This document shows positions 21,583-32,824 of a DNA stretch of 64,000 nucleotides, piece after piece. The notes beneath the pieces are model-generated. The model ran no database searches. It was given only the letters and a program-made list of their open reading frames with translations, and was not told where the DNA came from. A program made the position numbers and the translations under genes. Within the stretch, counting starts at the first letter, position 1. Each line of letters opens with the position of its first letter. The DNA lies in NCBI RefSeq assembly GCF_037893015.1, contig NC_133666.1, positions 256,624,294 to 256,688,293 on the forward strand, in the 5' to 3' direction. Source of the DNA: Macrotis lagotis (Eukaryota; Chordata; Mammalia; Peramelemorphia; Peramelidae).

Positions 21583-22187
21583 CCCACACTTAAAGACATA
21601 GTCATCAGGAATCCATTCTCTTAAGGGAACCCATTGTGACATTTAAAAAGTTTGAATGTTGTTCCTGGGTAATTTATCATTATATTAGCATATTATTAAA
21701 AGTAGCACTCTTGAATGCTAAAGATCCCTTCATGGAACCCATAAATGCTTTTATGCCCATAAAAGGGTGAGTATTCCTGAGGGTGGCAATCAACTATAAT
21801 TGATTAACAATTAATGAGAAAATGAAAATTATAATGAGATATAGACTCATTCTAATGAAGGTCTTGGTGTACATGGTTTGGATCACCCAAGTTTGGACAA
21901 AGAGACTAACCAATTTCTATATCACTTGTCTGACAAAAGGGAGAATCCACATTTTCCCAGACCTGCCTGAGTAAATACAATGAACAGAAATCCAACCATT
22001 TGCCTAAACGTAGAATTCCTTTTACAATCTTTGATTGGATCTTAGTCATTCTGACTAGGTAAATCTTTGAGAATGATTTATTACATTATTTGATTTCTAG
22101 ATGAGGAAGTAGAAAAAAGACAAAACCTTGGTCATGATTCAATAATTAGCTATCAATCCAAAAGAAAAGTAATCATTTTTCTTACTA

Positions 22188-22188
<1 letters not shown>
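21583..22188. other. Unassigned sequence
   Basis: No gene or repeat family recognised. Confidence 0.4.

Positions 22189-22233
<45 letters not shown>
22189..22233. repeat. (CA)n microsatellite
   Basis: About 22 CA units. Confidence 0.95.
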
Positions 22234-22235
<2 letters not shown>

Positions 22236-22391
22236 CTTATGAAAGTTGCTACTAGGACAGTGCTGATTCTTCCCAAGGATATCTTGAACTTTTATGTAAA
22301 AAAGTTAAAATTAAATAATCCAATTTAGTGCACTGGTACATTTTCTAAAGTAAAAGACAAGTGTAAATCTGAAGCTAAAAGAAGCAGTTCT

Positions 22392-23104
22392 CTTTCTTTC
22401 AGGAGATTGGTGGATTCTCTCAATTTCTATTTTGCCTTCTGCTTCAAGGATATCAGGACAATTTTCCTGTAGAAAGTCTTTAAAAATAAAGTTAAGGTTC
22501 TTTTCCTGATCATGACTTTCAAGTAGCCCATTAATTTTTAAATTATCTCTACTGATCTGTTTTCCAGATCAGTTGTTTTTTCAATGAGATATTTCACATT
22601 TTCTTCTAGGTTCTTCATGCTTTTGGGTGTTGAATTATTGTGTCTTGATTTCTTGCAAAGTCATCAACTTCATTTAGCTCCATTCTACATTTGAAGGATT
22701 TGTTTTCTTCAGAGAGCTTTCTTATCTCCTTTTCCATCTGGCCAATTCTGAGGGTGTCATTCTTTTCCTCATTGACTTTTTGGATTGTTTTATCTGTTTG
22801 ACCTAAACTGGTTTTTAAAATGTTGTTTTCTTCATCATTTTCTTGGATCTTCACCAAGCTGCTTGGTTTTCATGTTTTTTCTGCATGTCTTTCATTTCTC
22901 TTCCCAATTTTTCCTCTACCTCCCTTACTTGATTTTCAAAATCTTTTTTTTGAGCTCTGTCATAGCCTAAGCCCAACTTCTATATTTCTTGGAGTCTTCA
23001 GATGCAGAAGCTTGGATTTTTTCAACTTCTGAATGTGTGTTTTGATCCTCCATGGGAACAAAGTAATTGTCTATGGTCAAGTTCCTTTTTTTCTGTTTAC
23101 TCAT
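22392..23104 (-). pseudogene. ORF1 of HAL1/L1 copy 4, truncated
   Basis: Starts MSKQKKRNLTIDNYF at 23104, close to the MSKQRNKRKTIEKYF start of copy 1. The coiled-coil part 22615-22857 reads 'ILKTSLGQTDKTIQKV' and 'IGQMEKEIRKLSEENKSF', matching the other copies. Frameshifts separate the pieces and the C-terminal domain is absent because the element ends first. Confidence 0.75.
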
Positions 23105-23867
23105 TTCCCCAGCCTGTGCCCTGAGCTTTTGAGTATTATTGGGACACCCCCTCAAGGACGTCAGTTCCTTCAAGGTCTTATGAGAGGCTCTGACTGCACT
23201 CCTGGCCTATGCTTTGATCTGTGGATGACCACAAGCACACCCCTATGCCCCGGGGCTGTGAGCAGGGTCCCTGCTCAGCTATGGCAGTATGAGGGCCCAT
23301 ACTGTGACCAGAGTCTGAATATGGGCAAAGCCCCAGAGTCCTGTTCCAAGGACAGAGGAGAGACTTCACCAATCTCATTCCACTCCCTTACCTTCTGTGG
23401 GCTGAGCACTCTTGGAACAGCTATCAGGTGGCTCCCTGCTGGGTGACTCTCTGGAACTGCTTCCATTTCCTGGGATCTGTGCTGAGATCCATGCTGGGGG
23501 CTCCATGTTCTACGTTCACTCTGGCTGCCAGGTTTCCCCGTTGATCTTCCAAGTTGTGTTTGCCTGGGTTGGCAGGTCAGGAAACTGCTTCTGTTGCCAG
23601 GAGTTGGTACTCCAGGGACCCAGGTGCCTCTGTTCCTGGGAGACTGGAGCTCCTTGGCTCCAGCACTGCTGCCCCCTCCAACTCCATGGAACAAAGCCTT
23701 CCGACAATCTTTCGGTTACCTTGGGCTGGAGAATTGCCTCACTGGGTCTTTCTGTGAGTTCTGTCTCTTGAAAATTTACTCTGAATCACAATTTTAAGGT
23801 TTTTGAAATATTTTGGGGAGAGGTCCTAGAAAAGGCTGTTCTCCTGCTGCCATCTTGGCTCTGCCCC
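22392..23867 (-). mobile_element. 3'-truncated HAL1/L1 copy (copy 4) with 13 bp TSD
   Basis: The minus-strand 5' end at 23867 ('ggggcagagccaagatggc') leads into a 5' UTR and ORF1. The copy stops inside the RRM-like part of ORF1 at 22392. aagaagcagttct flanks both sides (22379-22391 and 23868-23880). The 3' junction is the A-rich 'cctgaaagaaag', not a poly(A) tail. It is clearly more diverged than the three full copies. Because it ends inside ORF1, it cannot be told whether its source was an L1 or a HAL1. Confidence 0.8.
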
Positions 23868-24089
23868 AAGAAGCAGTTCTAAAAATATGTCTGCCTGTTT
23901 GTCTATAAAACATATGAAAAAATATATCTTCATTTTAGTTAATCCAGTATATGAAAATCCATATTTACAAAACAAATATGAGATGTAGAGTTTGAAAGAA
24001 TCAACTAGGAAGTGAATTGGCTTGCCAAGAGTGAAAAGTGAAAATGTGTTAGATAGTTAGATACTTCTGAATGCTCATTTAGTTAATGT

Positions 24090-24102
24090 TTATTTAAGTT
24101 TT
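24090..24102. repeat. TSD of HAL1 copy 2, left copy
   Basis: ttatttaagtttt here and ttgtttaagtttt at 27276-27288, one mismatch in 13. Confidence 0.75.
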
Positions 24103-24284
24103 TTTAATTTATTTTTTATTCTCATTTTGTACAAATTTTTTTTACATTAATAAAATATACTTGTTTACAAGTAAACAAGATACCCCTCCCCCCTTGAATA
24201 TAGATAGACTGGCTTGGGCGAAAAAGTAAAGGAGAGAGAAAAAAAATTAAAATTAAAAAAAAATAATAGTAACAATTGTAGGTA

Positions 24285-24950
24285 TGACCAGGTGGTGCAA
24301 TGGACGAAGCACCAGCCCTGGAGCCACGAGCACCTGAGTCCACATCCAGCCTCGTAAACCCAATAATCACCCAGCCATGTGACATGCAAGCCACCCGATC
24401 CCCACTGCCCTGAAAAAACCAAAAAGAAGAAAAAAAAAGACCCAAAATAAAATAAAATAGTAATAATAGTAGGGGTGGCTGGGTGGCAGACAGAGCATTG
24501 GCCCTTGAGCCAGGAGCACCTGGGTCCGAATCCGTCCCCAGACACCCAAAGATCACCCTGCTATGTGGCCCCAGGCAGGCCACCCAGCCCCGCTTGTCCT
24601 GCACCCTCCCCCAAATAATAATAACAAAAAATGTGCTTCAGTCTTTGTTCCAACACTATCAACTATATCCTGAGTGGATCACATTCTTTATGATAAGTCC
24701 ATCACAAAAGTTACTTCCATATTTTCCCAAAGTTGCCATTGCTGATTGCAACTCCCTCCTTTCTTATTTCTCCACTACCATGTACTATATTTTCTCTCTC
24801 CTTTCACTCTGACTCTGCTGTAGGGTCGCTGAGTGGCACAGCAGACAGATCCCTGGTCCTGGGGCCAAGAAGCCCTGAGGCCCAGAATCCACCTGGCCCT
24901 ATGGTCCTGGCCAGGCCATCCAATCCCAGCCCCTCACAAGAAGTAAAAAA
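24285..24950 (+). repeat. Three antisense SINE-derived modules inside HAL1 copy 2
   Basis: Same order and spacing as in copy 1: A at 24290-24415, B at 24473-24612 and C at 24822-24945. The shared position shows they were already part of the master element. Confidence 0.75.
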
Positions 24951-25383
24951 GAAAATGTTATATCTGACCACTGTCCTCCCATGGTCCATCCTTTCTTCCT
25001 TTATTCACATCTCCACCCCTTCCCCCTGCTCCCACCTCCTTCTTACTCCAGTTGTCTATGCTCCATTGAGTATATTTGCTGTTTCCTCTCCTAGCCATCT
25101 CTGATGAGAGCAAAGGTTCCCTCATTCCCCCTTGCCTCCCCCCTTCCATATCATTGCAATAGCTCATTGTAATAAAAAAAATCTTATTATGTGAAATATC
25201 TTGGACTATTCCCCCTCTCCTTTTTTTTCTCCCATTCCATTTCCCTTTTTTTCCTATTGAGTCCATTTTTACACCATATTTTATTTTCGAATTCAGCTTT
25301 CTCCTGTGCTTCAACTATAAAAGCTCCCTTTACCTGCTCTATTAACTGAGATGGTTCATATGAATATTATCAGTATCATTTTT

Positions 25384-26525
25384 CTATACATGCAGTTCAT
25401 CCTCATTAAGTCCCTCATATTTCCCCCTCTCTTCCAATCTCCATGCTTCACCTGAGTCCTGTATCTGAAGATCAAACCTTCTGTTCAGCTCTGGCCATTC
25501 CAAAAGGAACCTTTGAAATTCCCCTGGTTCATTGAAAGTCCATCTTTTTCCCTGGAAGAGGACATTCAGCCTTGCTGGGTAGTTCATTCTTGGCTGCATT
25601 CTAAGCTCTTTTGCCTTCTGATATATTGTATTCCAACCCCTCGAGCTTCCAATGTAGTTGCTGCTAAATCCTGTGTGATCCTGACTGCAGCTCCACGATA
25701 TTTGAACTGTGTCCTTCTGGCTGCTTGTAATATTTTCTCTTTGACTTGGGAGTTCTGGAACTTGGCTATAATATTCCTGGGGGTTGGTTTTTTGGGATCT
25801 CTTTCTCGGGGGGGATAGATGGATTCTCTCCATTTCAATTTTGCCCTCTGCTTCTACAATATCAGAGCAATTTTCCTGTAGTAATTCTTTGAAAAATGAT
25901 GTCAAGGCTCTTTTCCTGATCATGACTTTCAGATATTCCAATAATTTTCAAATTATCTTTCCTAAGTCTGTTTTCCATATCAGTTGTTTTTTTCAATGAG
26001 ATATTTCACATTTTCTTCTAATTTTTCATTTTTTTGGTTTTGAAGTATTGATTCCTGATTTCTGGTAAATTCATCAGTCTCCCTGAATTCTATTCTTTGT
26101 CTGAAGGATTTGTTCTCCTCAGAGAGTTTTCTTATCTCTTTTTCCATCTGGCCAATTTTGCTTTTTAAAGCATTCTTCTCAATAACTTTTTGAACTGTTT
26201 TATCCATTTGACCTAAGCTGTTTTTTAGCATGCTATTTCCTTCGGCATTTTTTTGGATTTCCTTGACTAAGCTGCTGACTTCATTTTCATGTTTTTCCTG
26301 CATCTCTCTCCTTTCTTTTCCCAGTTTTTCTTCCAACTCCCTCATTTGATTTTCAAAGTCTTTTTTGAGCTCTATCATAGCCTGAGCCCAATTTCTGTTT
26401 TTCTTGGAGTCTTTAGATGCAGGAGCTTGTGCTTCCTCATCTTCAGACTGAGTATTTTGATCCTTCTTGGGCTCATTTGCAAAATATTTCTCAATAGCCT
26501 TCCTCTTGTTTCTGTGCTTGTTCAT
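25384..26525 (-). pseudogene. HAL1 ORF1, copy 2, broken
   Basis: The N-terminal frame runs from MNKHRNKRKAIEKYF at 26525 through the complete coiled coil to a stop at about 25980. The RRM-like and C-terminal domains lie at 25384-25941, with 'LLQENCSDIVEAEGKIEMER' and 'PRMNYPARLNVLFQGK'. The A7 run near 25986-25992 and the T5 run near 25890 are the same frame-breaking lengths as in copy 1. One G fewer at the end of ORF1 makes its last frame read past the normal stop. Confidence 0.8.
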
Positions 26526-27389
26526 TTTCCCAGCCTAAGCCTGTTTTTGGGGTGCTTCCTGAGCTTTTGGGACACTCCCACAAGGGTCTCAGTGTGTGAG
26601 GTTCTGTCCTCCCTCCTGGTCTGTGAATGACCATAAGCTCCCCCCTCTGCCACGGGTCGAGGTGGGGGGGCCCTGTTGTTCTATGGGGGGGGGCCTAGAC
26701 TGGGATCAGGATCTGAATGTGGTCAAAGCTCCAGAGTCCTGTTCCAGGGGCAGAGGACAGAGCTCAGCAGTCTCTCTTTCTTCACTCCCCTCCCTCAGCT
26801 CAATGGGCTCATGCCCTGGGGGCTCCTGCTTACGGGCTCTGCCTGCTTCTGTTTCAGGGTCTAGGCTGCAGAAAGACCAAGCTGCTCCCTGTGTGCCCCG
26901 AGGGCTGGGCTCTATGTGCTCGCTCTGGCAGAGGTCCCCCGCTGTTCCCCCACTTTGTGCCGGTGCTCCCCGGGGTGCAGCTCAGGAGACTCCCCCGCTG
27001 CTGTGAGCCGCAGCTCCCAGTGCCCTGGGGCTGCCTCCCAGAGGCTGAAGTTCTTTTGCTCTGGGGGGCCACCCCTCTGGTGGGCCGCCCCTCTGACCCC
27101 GGGGAGCAGAGCCTGTTTTCTCTTTTCCAAGTTACCTTGAGTAGGAGAACTGCCTCACTGAATCCCTTTGTGGGTTGTCTCTCAAAAGTTTAGTTGGAGT
27201 CCTTAGTTTATGAGTTTTTATCAGAGAGCTCCTAAGACTGGATCCCTTCATGTCGCCATCTTGGCTCCTCCCCCCTTGTTTAAGTTTTATATAATTTTGT
27301 TTTTATTTTACCTCCCCATCCTGACCCAGTGAACTATTCCCTGTAACCAAAAAAATCAATATTTGAAAAAAAGAAAAAAATCTCTGTAA

Positions 27390-27535
27390 AACTCAGCAAC
27401 ATTATCCATTTAACAGAGATTAAATGACTTTTCCAGGGTCACATAGCTGGTACATGACTTAGATCAAATTTGAACACAGAGCTTACTGATTCTATCCTTC
27501 CTCTATCCCAGTGTCTAGCCCAGGAATTTAGAATA
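27390..27535 (-). repeat. MIR-type SINE, minus strand
   Basis: 'ttaaatgacttttccaggg' and 'ttctatccttcctctatccc' are landmarks also seen in a sister copy at 29270-29400. Confidence 0.6.
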
Positions 27536-27724
27536 AGCAGTATTCCATTTCCATAATGTCTTCTCTGAAAAGGAGGGAAGAATAAACAATTTCTTATTTT
27601 TTTCTTTGGAGCTAAGATTGGGAAGTCAAACTTCAAGATGTTTAGGGATTTTTTGCTTGTTCCATTTCTTTCCATTACATTTATTGCTTGCTTGGTTCTG
27701 CTTACCTCTCTGAATCACTTCAAA

Positions 27725-27930
27725 GGATCATAGGTTCAAAGCTACAAGGAATTTTAGAGGTTGTCTACTATAATGACATCATTATACAGATGAGGGAAAT
27801 GAGGCCCAGAGAGCCTAAATGACTTGACCTAGGTCAGGAAGGTAGCAAGGGGAGATGGAGGATCTGAACTTAAGTTCAAAGATCTCAGTGATCTTTACAC
27901 TGTTCCATATTATTCCTCCATTTGTACTAA
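27725..27930 (-). repeat. MIR-type SINE with long 3' part, minus strand
   Basis: Reversed order: 'ggatcataggttcaaagcta', 'attttagaggttgtctacta', 'atacagatgagggaaatgag' and 'gaggcccagagagcctaaat'. The same family occurs at 51690-51860 and 63730-63960. Confidence 0.65.
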
Positions 27931-27949
27931 TCTTCCCATGTTTCCTTGA

Positions 27950-28120
27950 TTTCAATCAACAGGCATTTACTAAGTATTCATGCAATGCCAGACCTTGTGA
28001 ATACAAAGACAAAAATGAAACAGTCCCTGTTCTCAAGGAGCTTACATTCTATCAGAGAGACAATATGAACATAAATAATGCTTTTCAAAATACATAAAGG
28101 ATAAAGACAAGGAATACCAA
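27950..28120 (-). mobile_element. L2 3' end fragment, minus strand
   Basis: 'aatcaacaggcatttactaa', 'ccctgttctcaaggagctta' and 'agacaatatgaacataaata' form the reversed L2 3' region. Confidence 0.75.
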
Positions 28121-28129
28121 AAGTTATTT

Positions 28130-29190
28130 TACAAACTAGAAAAAATAGTAGCAAAAGTCAAGGAGGAACTAAAGGTCAAGAATATAAAGGGAATTAATTT
28201 TAAAAATGCAAAAAGAAGGTGACCTAGCCATACTGGATCTGAAACTATATTAATAAACCATCAATTAACAAAACTGTCTGACACTGGCTAAGAAATAGAG
28301 TGGAAATCAGTAGAATAGATTAGATACAAAAGAAACAGTAGTAAATGTCTATCGCAATCTACTGTTTCATAAACCTCAAGACTCCAGCTTCTGGGATTAC
28401 AACTCATTATTTGACAAAACCTTCTGGGAATACTGGAGAATATTATGGGAAAAATCTAGACATAGACCAACATCTCACATGCTATATCAAGATAAGGTCA
28501 AAATGTGTTCGGAATTTAGACATAAAGAATGATACCATAGACCAATTAGGAGAACAACAGCAAATATATTGATAACCTTTTTGTAGTGGCAAAGAATTGG
28601 AAATTGAGGGAATGTACGACAATTGGGGAATGCCTGGACAAGTCATGGTGTATGAATGCTATGGAATACTATTTTTCTATAAGAAATCATAAGCAGCTAG
28701 ATTTTAGAAAAGCCTGGAAAGACTTCCAGGAACTGATGTTGAGTAAAGTGAGCAGTACCAGGAGAAGATTGTACACATTAACAGCAATATTGTGAGATGA
28801 ATAACTATGATGGCTGCAGCTCCACTCATCAATAATCCTGAGACTTGTCATAGAATAATCCTGAGACTTGTTATAGAAAAATGTCATCCACATGCAGAGA
28901 TAAAACTATGGAGTCTGAATGCAGAGCAAAGCATACTATGCTCACTTTTTAAAACTTCTTTTAGGTGTTTTTCTATTTCATGGCTATTTTCTATTTCAAG
29001 CCTATTTCATGGCTTTTTTCTCCCCTTAGTTCTAATTCTTCTTTCACAACATGACCATTGACCATGATTGTACAAGTGAAATTTTTAATCATACTGTTCA
29101 CTGCCATGGAGAAGGAGGAGGAAAGAGATAATATTGAAAACTATCTCTGCATGTAATTGGAGAAAAATGAAAAGAAATAAAATTTTTAAA
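28130..29190 (+). mobile_element. L1 3' portion with an internal ORF2 deletion, plus strand
   Basis: 28130-28585 is a decayed ORF2 segment. At about 28585 it jumps to the ORF2 C-terminus ('AKNWKLRECTTIGECLDKSW', 'MNAMEYYFSIRNHK'), equivalent to the L1 I-D-W-x-K-K-M-W and M-E-Y-Y-A-A-I region. A 3' UTR and A-rich end at 29190 follow. The segment normally lying between the two parts is missing. Confidence 0.75.
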
Positions 29191-29269
29191 AAAAAGAATA
29201 AATTCAAGGTAAATTTGATGGTGGTAGGGGATGGCATTAACAGCTAAGGAATTATCAGAAAATCAAGGT

Positions 29270-29400
29270 AGCCAAAGGTTAAATGACTTTCCCAGGATCA
29301 TATAGCTGGTAAGTGACAGGCCAGATTTGAACACAATCTTCCTAATTCCATTCTTCCTCTATCTCAGTGTCTAGCCAAGGGCTGAATTCTTAGTTGTTGT
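29270..29400 (-). repeat. MIR-type SINE, minus strand
   Basis: 'ttaaatgactttcccaggat' and 'gtgacaggccagatttgaac' are the landmarks. Sister of 27390-27535. Confidence 0.6.
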
Positions 29401-29415
29401 TCTATAAATTGTTAT

Positions 29416-30142
29416 TGGATCAAGCTTTTATTTTTTCCCCTTCATTTATTTATTTAATTATTTTCATTCACAAGCAAATGTATATTTTGAAGTTACAAAA
29501 TTTCCTTCCAACTCCCTTCCCACCCCTCAGTGGCAAACAGGTTAGCATTGTACATACATATTTTTGATAAATATATTTACAAATTAGACATTTTCGGTAT
29601 GAGGAATTAAGATTAAGGGGAAGAGATACATAAGAGATAATTTTTATAAACCGTTAATCTGAAGGGTTTTTTGTTTTATTTTGTTTTTCTTCCTCTGGAT
29701 GGTGATAAAATTGTCCAAAGCTGGTCTGATACTGTGGTTCTAGCTCTCTGAACTGCTGAAAAGAGCTGCTTCTATTAAGGTTGTCCATCTCACAATGTTG
29801 TTGTTAATGTGTACATTGTTCTCTTGGTTCTACTCCCTTAACTCTAGAGAAGTCATTCCATGCTTCTCTAGAGTCTGATGATTTGTGGTTTCTTATAGAA
29901 CAGTAATATTCCATAGTATTCATGTACCATAACTTGTTTAGCCATTCCCCAATTGATGGGCATCCTCTCAGTTTCCAATTCTTTGCCACTACACAAAGAA
30001 CTGCTATGAATATTTTGGAACATGTGGGACTTTTTCCCATTTTTTAAAACAATTTCTTCTGGATAAAGACCTAGAATTGGAATTGCTAGGTCAAAGGGAA
30101 TGAACATTTTTATTGCTCTTTGGACATGGATCAAGCTTTTAT
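29416..30142 (-). mobile_element. 5'-truncated L1 with perfect 16 bp TSD, minus strand
   Basis: tggatcaagcttttat flanks it at 29416-29431 and 30127-30142. The insert (29432-30126, 695 bp) holds a 3' UTR and, on the minus strand, the ORF2 C-terminus including 'ALPILGLYPEE'-like residues ('AIPILGLYPEE'), 'VAKNWKLRGCPSIGEWLNK' and 'NTMEYYCSIRNHK'. Confidence 0.88.
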
Positions 30143-30378
30143 ATTCATTTCATCTCTTTTATATCACTCTATAATTGGATTTATTTGTTCCTCTATTCAA
30201 AACAGACATCATACAAGATTTATTCAAGAGAAAAATGCTTTCAAAAAACTCTCCTTAATGACTAAGAGGCCAGACAGCATTCACAAATGAATAAGTTCTT
30301 TTGTAAAAAAAAAAAAACAACTGTTTTGGAATATAATATTCTTCTTAAAATTTTGTTGAAAAGGCACCCAGACCTAGA
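30143..30378. other. Unassigned sequence
   Basis: Nothing recognised apart from a short poly-A run. Confidence 0.4.
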
Positions 30379-30546
30379 CTATGCTATTTTTTTTAGTTTT
30401 TGCAAGGCAAATGAGGTTAAGTGGCTTGCCCAAGGACACACAGCTAGGCAATTATTAAGTGTCTGAGTCAAGATTTGAACTCAGATACTCCTGACTTCAG
30501 GGCGATGTCTCTAGCCACTGGGCCACCTAGCCACCCCTATGCTATT
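30379..30546 (-). repeat. WSINE1-like SINE with 10 bp TSD, minus strand
   Basis: ctatgctatt at 30379-30388 and 30537-30546 flanks a full reversed SINE ('agtttttgcaaggcaaatga' to 'gggccacctagccaccc'). Confidence 0.87.
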
Positions 30547-30689
30547 ATTTTTATAAAAGATGGATATAGTTTTACACTAAAGAATTATGCCATGATCTAA
30601 TTGAGATAATAAAGACAAAGACAGAACCATTACTAGAGATAGAAAAGGAAGCCCACACATATAAGATGGAGTACATCTGGCTTATATCT

Positions 30690-30870
30690 AGAGAAATTTC
30701 AGCTATTCTTCAAGACTCAGCTTTCTCCATGATTTCTTCCTTGATTTTCCAACCATATGAATTCTTTGTCTCCTTTGAATTCCTACAGCACTTTAGTGCC
30801 TCTTTTCTGTGTCATAGTTTATGGATAGAGATTTTTTTGTTGAAGTCCTGAACTGGGGGTAACAAGGCAT
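30690..30870 (+). mobile_element. L2 3' region fragment, plus strand
   Basis: 'ttcaagactcagctttctcc', 'atgatttcttccttgatttt' and 'gaattcctacagcacttta' resemble the L2 3' UTR. Diverged. Confidence 0.5.
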
Positions 30871-31240
30871 CCAGACTTCCCTATGAACAGGACAGAAGTG
30901 TTAGAACACCAGCCTGAAGTCATGGAAATTGTTGTCCAGAGGGACAACTCTCCAAACCAGTAGGTAAGAGACTAGGAATAGCTTTACTTGAGTCTAGGGA
31001 GCAGTGTTTCTGGATCTAGGATTCTGAATTCTTCTGCAAAAGAGCAGAGGGAGAACAGATTGAAAGATTTAGAAGATGCAGTAACAGAAAGAGTTCCCTG
31101 CCTCTCAGCCCCCTCAGAGATGAGCAGTGATCATTAAAGAGAGAAGTGGACTTTAATCATAACAGACTCACTTCTTGAGCCTTCAGTCATAAAGAGAACT
31201 GTGGTTAAGGCTGCAGGAATGATAAAGTGTAACCTTCCAG
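30871..31240. other. Unassigned sequence
   Basis: No gene or repeat recognised. Confidence 0.4.
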
Positions 31241-31335
31241 TCAGAAGCAGGTGGCACCATAGCGTACAGAGCTCATCTTCCTGAGTTCAAATCTGGCCTC
31301 AGACATTTACTAACTGTGCCACTCTGAATTACTTG
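31241..31335 (+). repeat. tRNA-SINE fragment, plus strand
   Basis: 'gcaggtggcaccatagcgt' followed by 'gagttcaaatctggcctcag' gives a recognisable A-box and B-box region. Truncated at the 3' end. Confidence 0.6.
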
Positions 31336-31895
31336 GAAAAGTTTGGTAAAGACATTCCATGTAGGGTAAGAGAAGCAATGAAAGCAAATATTATATGGTG
31401 TGTTGGGGGAGGAGAGAGATACAAAGTTTAACTGGAGCGGGAAGTTTATAAGGAGCGTATGAAGTTTATGTGATGGAACCTTAAAGCTACCCAAGGCAAA
31501 CCAAGAGGGAAATTTGGTTAAGGACAGAGGTGGCCCAAAAGCTAAGAGTTCCTCACTCAAAAGCCAGAATATGTTGCAGAGAGTGACGAAATATGGAACT
31601 ATATAGGGGGAAGTTCTAAGGAAGAAACTGGTGATACAACAGATCAGAAAAATAAGATTCCATTGTAGGAAATCACTAAATACCAGAAAGAATAATGATC
31701 CCTATTGTGTCACAGCTGGGGGTAACCTTTACCAGGAATAGAAGAATAAGATTAGTTTGTAGAGTCTGATTCTTTAGCTGAATGTGTGACCCAAATCATT
31801 TTCACTCAGGTCCCCTTTTTTAATATATATTTATATGCCCAGGCTTAGCACAGTTACATGATCACTAACCCACAGAGATACCTAGAAAATGAATG
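31336..31895. other. Unassigned sequence
   Basis: No gene or repeat recognised. The 95-residue minus-strand frame (31273-31560) overlaps the SINE and shows no known pattern. Confidence 0.4.
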
Positions 31896-32010
31896 TGTAA
31901 ATTAATGAGCATTAATAAAGGCTTCTCTAAGTGACAACCACTGTGCTAAACTCTAGATATGAAAATACAAAAATACGATCCTTGTTTTCTGGCAGTTTCT
32001 GTATGTTCTA
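31896..32010 (-). mobile_element. L2 3' end fragment, minus strand
   Basis: 'agcattaataaaggcttctc' followed by 'accactgtgctaaactctag' is a degraded reversed L2 3' end. Confidence 0.55.
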
Positions 32011-32590
32011 ATAGGGAAGATAGCATATTTAGAGGAGCAATGGCCAGAGAAGGGTACTTTGGTTTGGTTAGTCACAAGGATAGTGAATAGAGTGATAAAG
32101 AATCTGATTGACATTCTTTCCAGGGGAATGTTAGTATTGATTTGATTACTGTTCCAAAGCTGGAAAGGACAGAGGCCAAAGGGATATAAAGAAAGTTATT
32201 ATTTAGGAAGGTTGCCAAAAGGATGATTGGCATGACTGTTCTTTGCTTTGGGATGTTTTCTTATTTTTGTCGAATACAACAGATTTTGGCAACTAGCCAA
32301 TACTCAATTATAGTCGTTTGGGTAATGCAGCCACGGTAACAAATAGACAGCAATTACCTGACAACTGCATTTGTTTTGTTTTGTTTCTTTTCCAATAGAT
32401 TTTTCTAGAGAAGGTTCAGGTTTAGCTAAAAAAAATAAACAATTAAACTAGTAATTTTTGGTGTTTTTTAAAAACTATTTTTCAACTCAAAGAAATTGTG
32501 TCCTGGATTAGTGATTATTTCCATTGGTTTCTAATGACATTGGGGGGCCAATATGTGAATAATTATATTCTTAATGAATTGAAAGAATAT
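32011..32590. other. Unassigned sequence
   Basis: No gene or repeat recognised. Confidence 0.4.
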
Positions 32591-32594
32591 CATA

Positions 32595-32770
32595 GGACAG
32601 CTAGCTGGCATAGTGTATAGAACACTGGCCCTGGAGTCAGGAGGACCTGAGTTCAAATTTGGCCTCAGACACTTATTAATTACCTAGCTGTGTGACCTTG
32701 GGCAAGTCACTTAACCCCATTGCCTTGCAAAAGAAAAGAAAAGAAAAGAAACCCCCCCCCAAAAAAAGAA
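32595..32770 (+). repeat. WSINE1-like SINE, plus strand
   Basis: 'ggacagctagctggcatagt' to 'attgccttgcaaaag', with a tail of AAAAG units followed by a C9 run. No clear TSD. Confidence 0.8.
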
Positions 32771-32824
32771 AGACTCTCATGCAATCACAACATAAAAGGT
32801 AGCATGGTGCAATGAATTTGGTTT

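Larger units (their letters stand above)
24103..27275 (-). mobile_element. Complete young HAL1, copy 2
   Basis: 3173 bp on the minus strand. Its 5' end is at 27275 ('ggaggagccaagatggcgac'), ORF1 runs from 26525 to about 25384, then come the spacer, three antisense SINE modules and the AT-rich 3' end. It is flanked by a 13 bp TSD with one mismatch. It lies 235 bp from copy 4 in the same orientation. It lacks part of the middle of SINE module C present in copies 1 and 3 (around 24875-24885). Confidence 0.85.

Noticed and set aside
22189-22233. Regular short repeats considered as a CRISPR-like or origin array
   Set aside because: Plain CA dinucleotide microsatellite without spacers, in a vertebrate-type genome.
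30871-31895. Possible solitary LTR of an endogenous retrovirus
   Set aside because: I found no paired terminal repeats, no TG...CA ends with a target duplication and no primer-binding site. Left as unassigned sequence.
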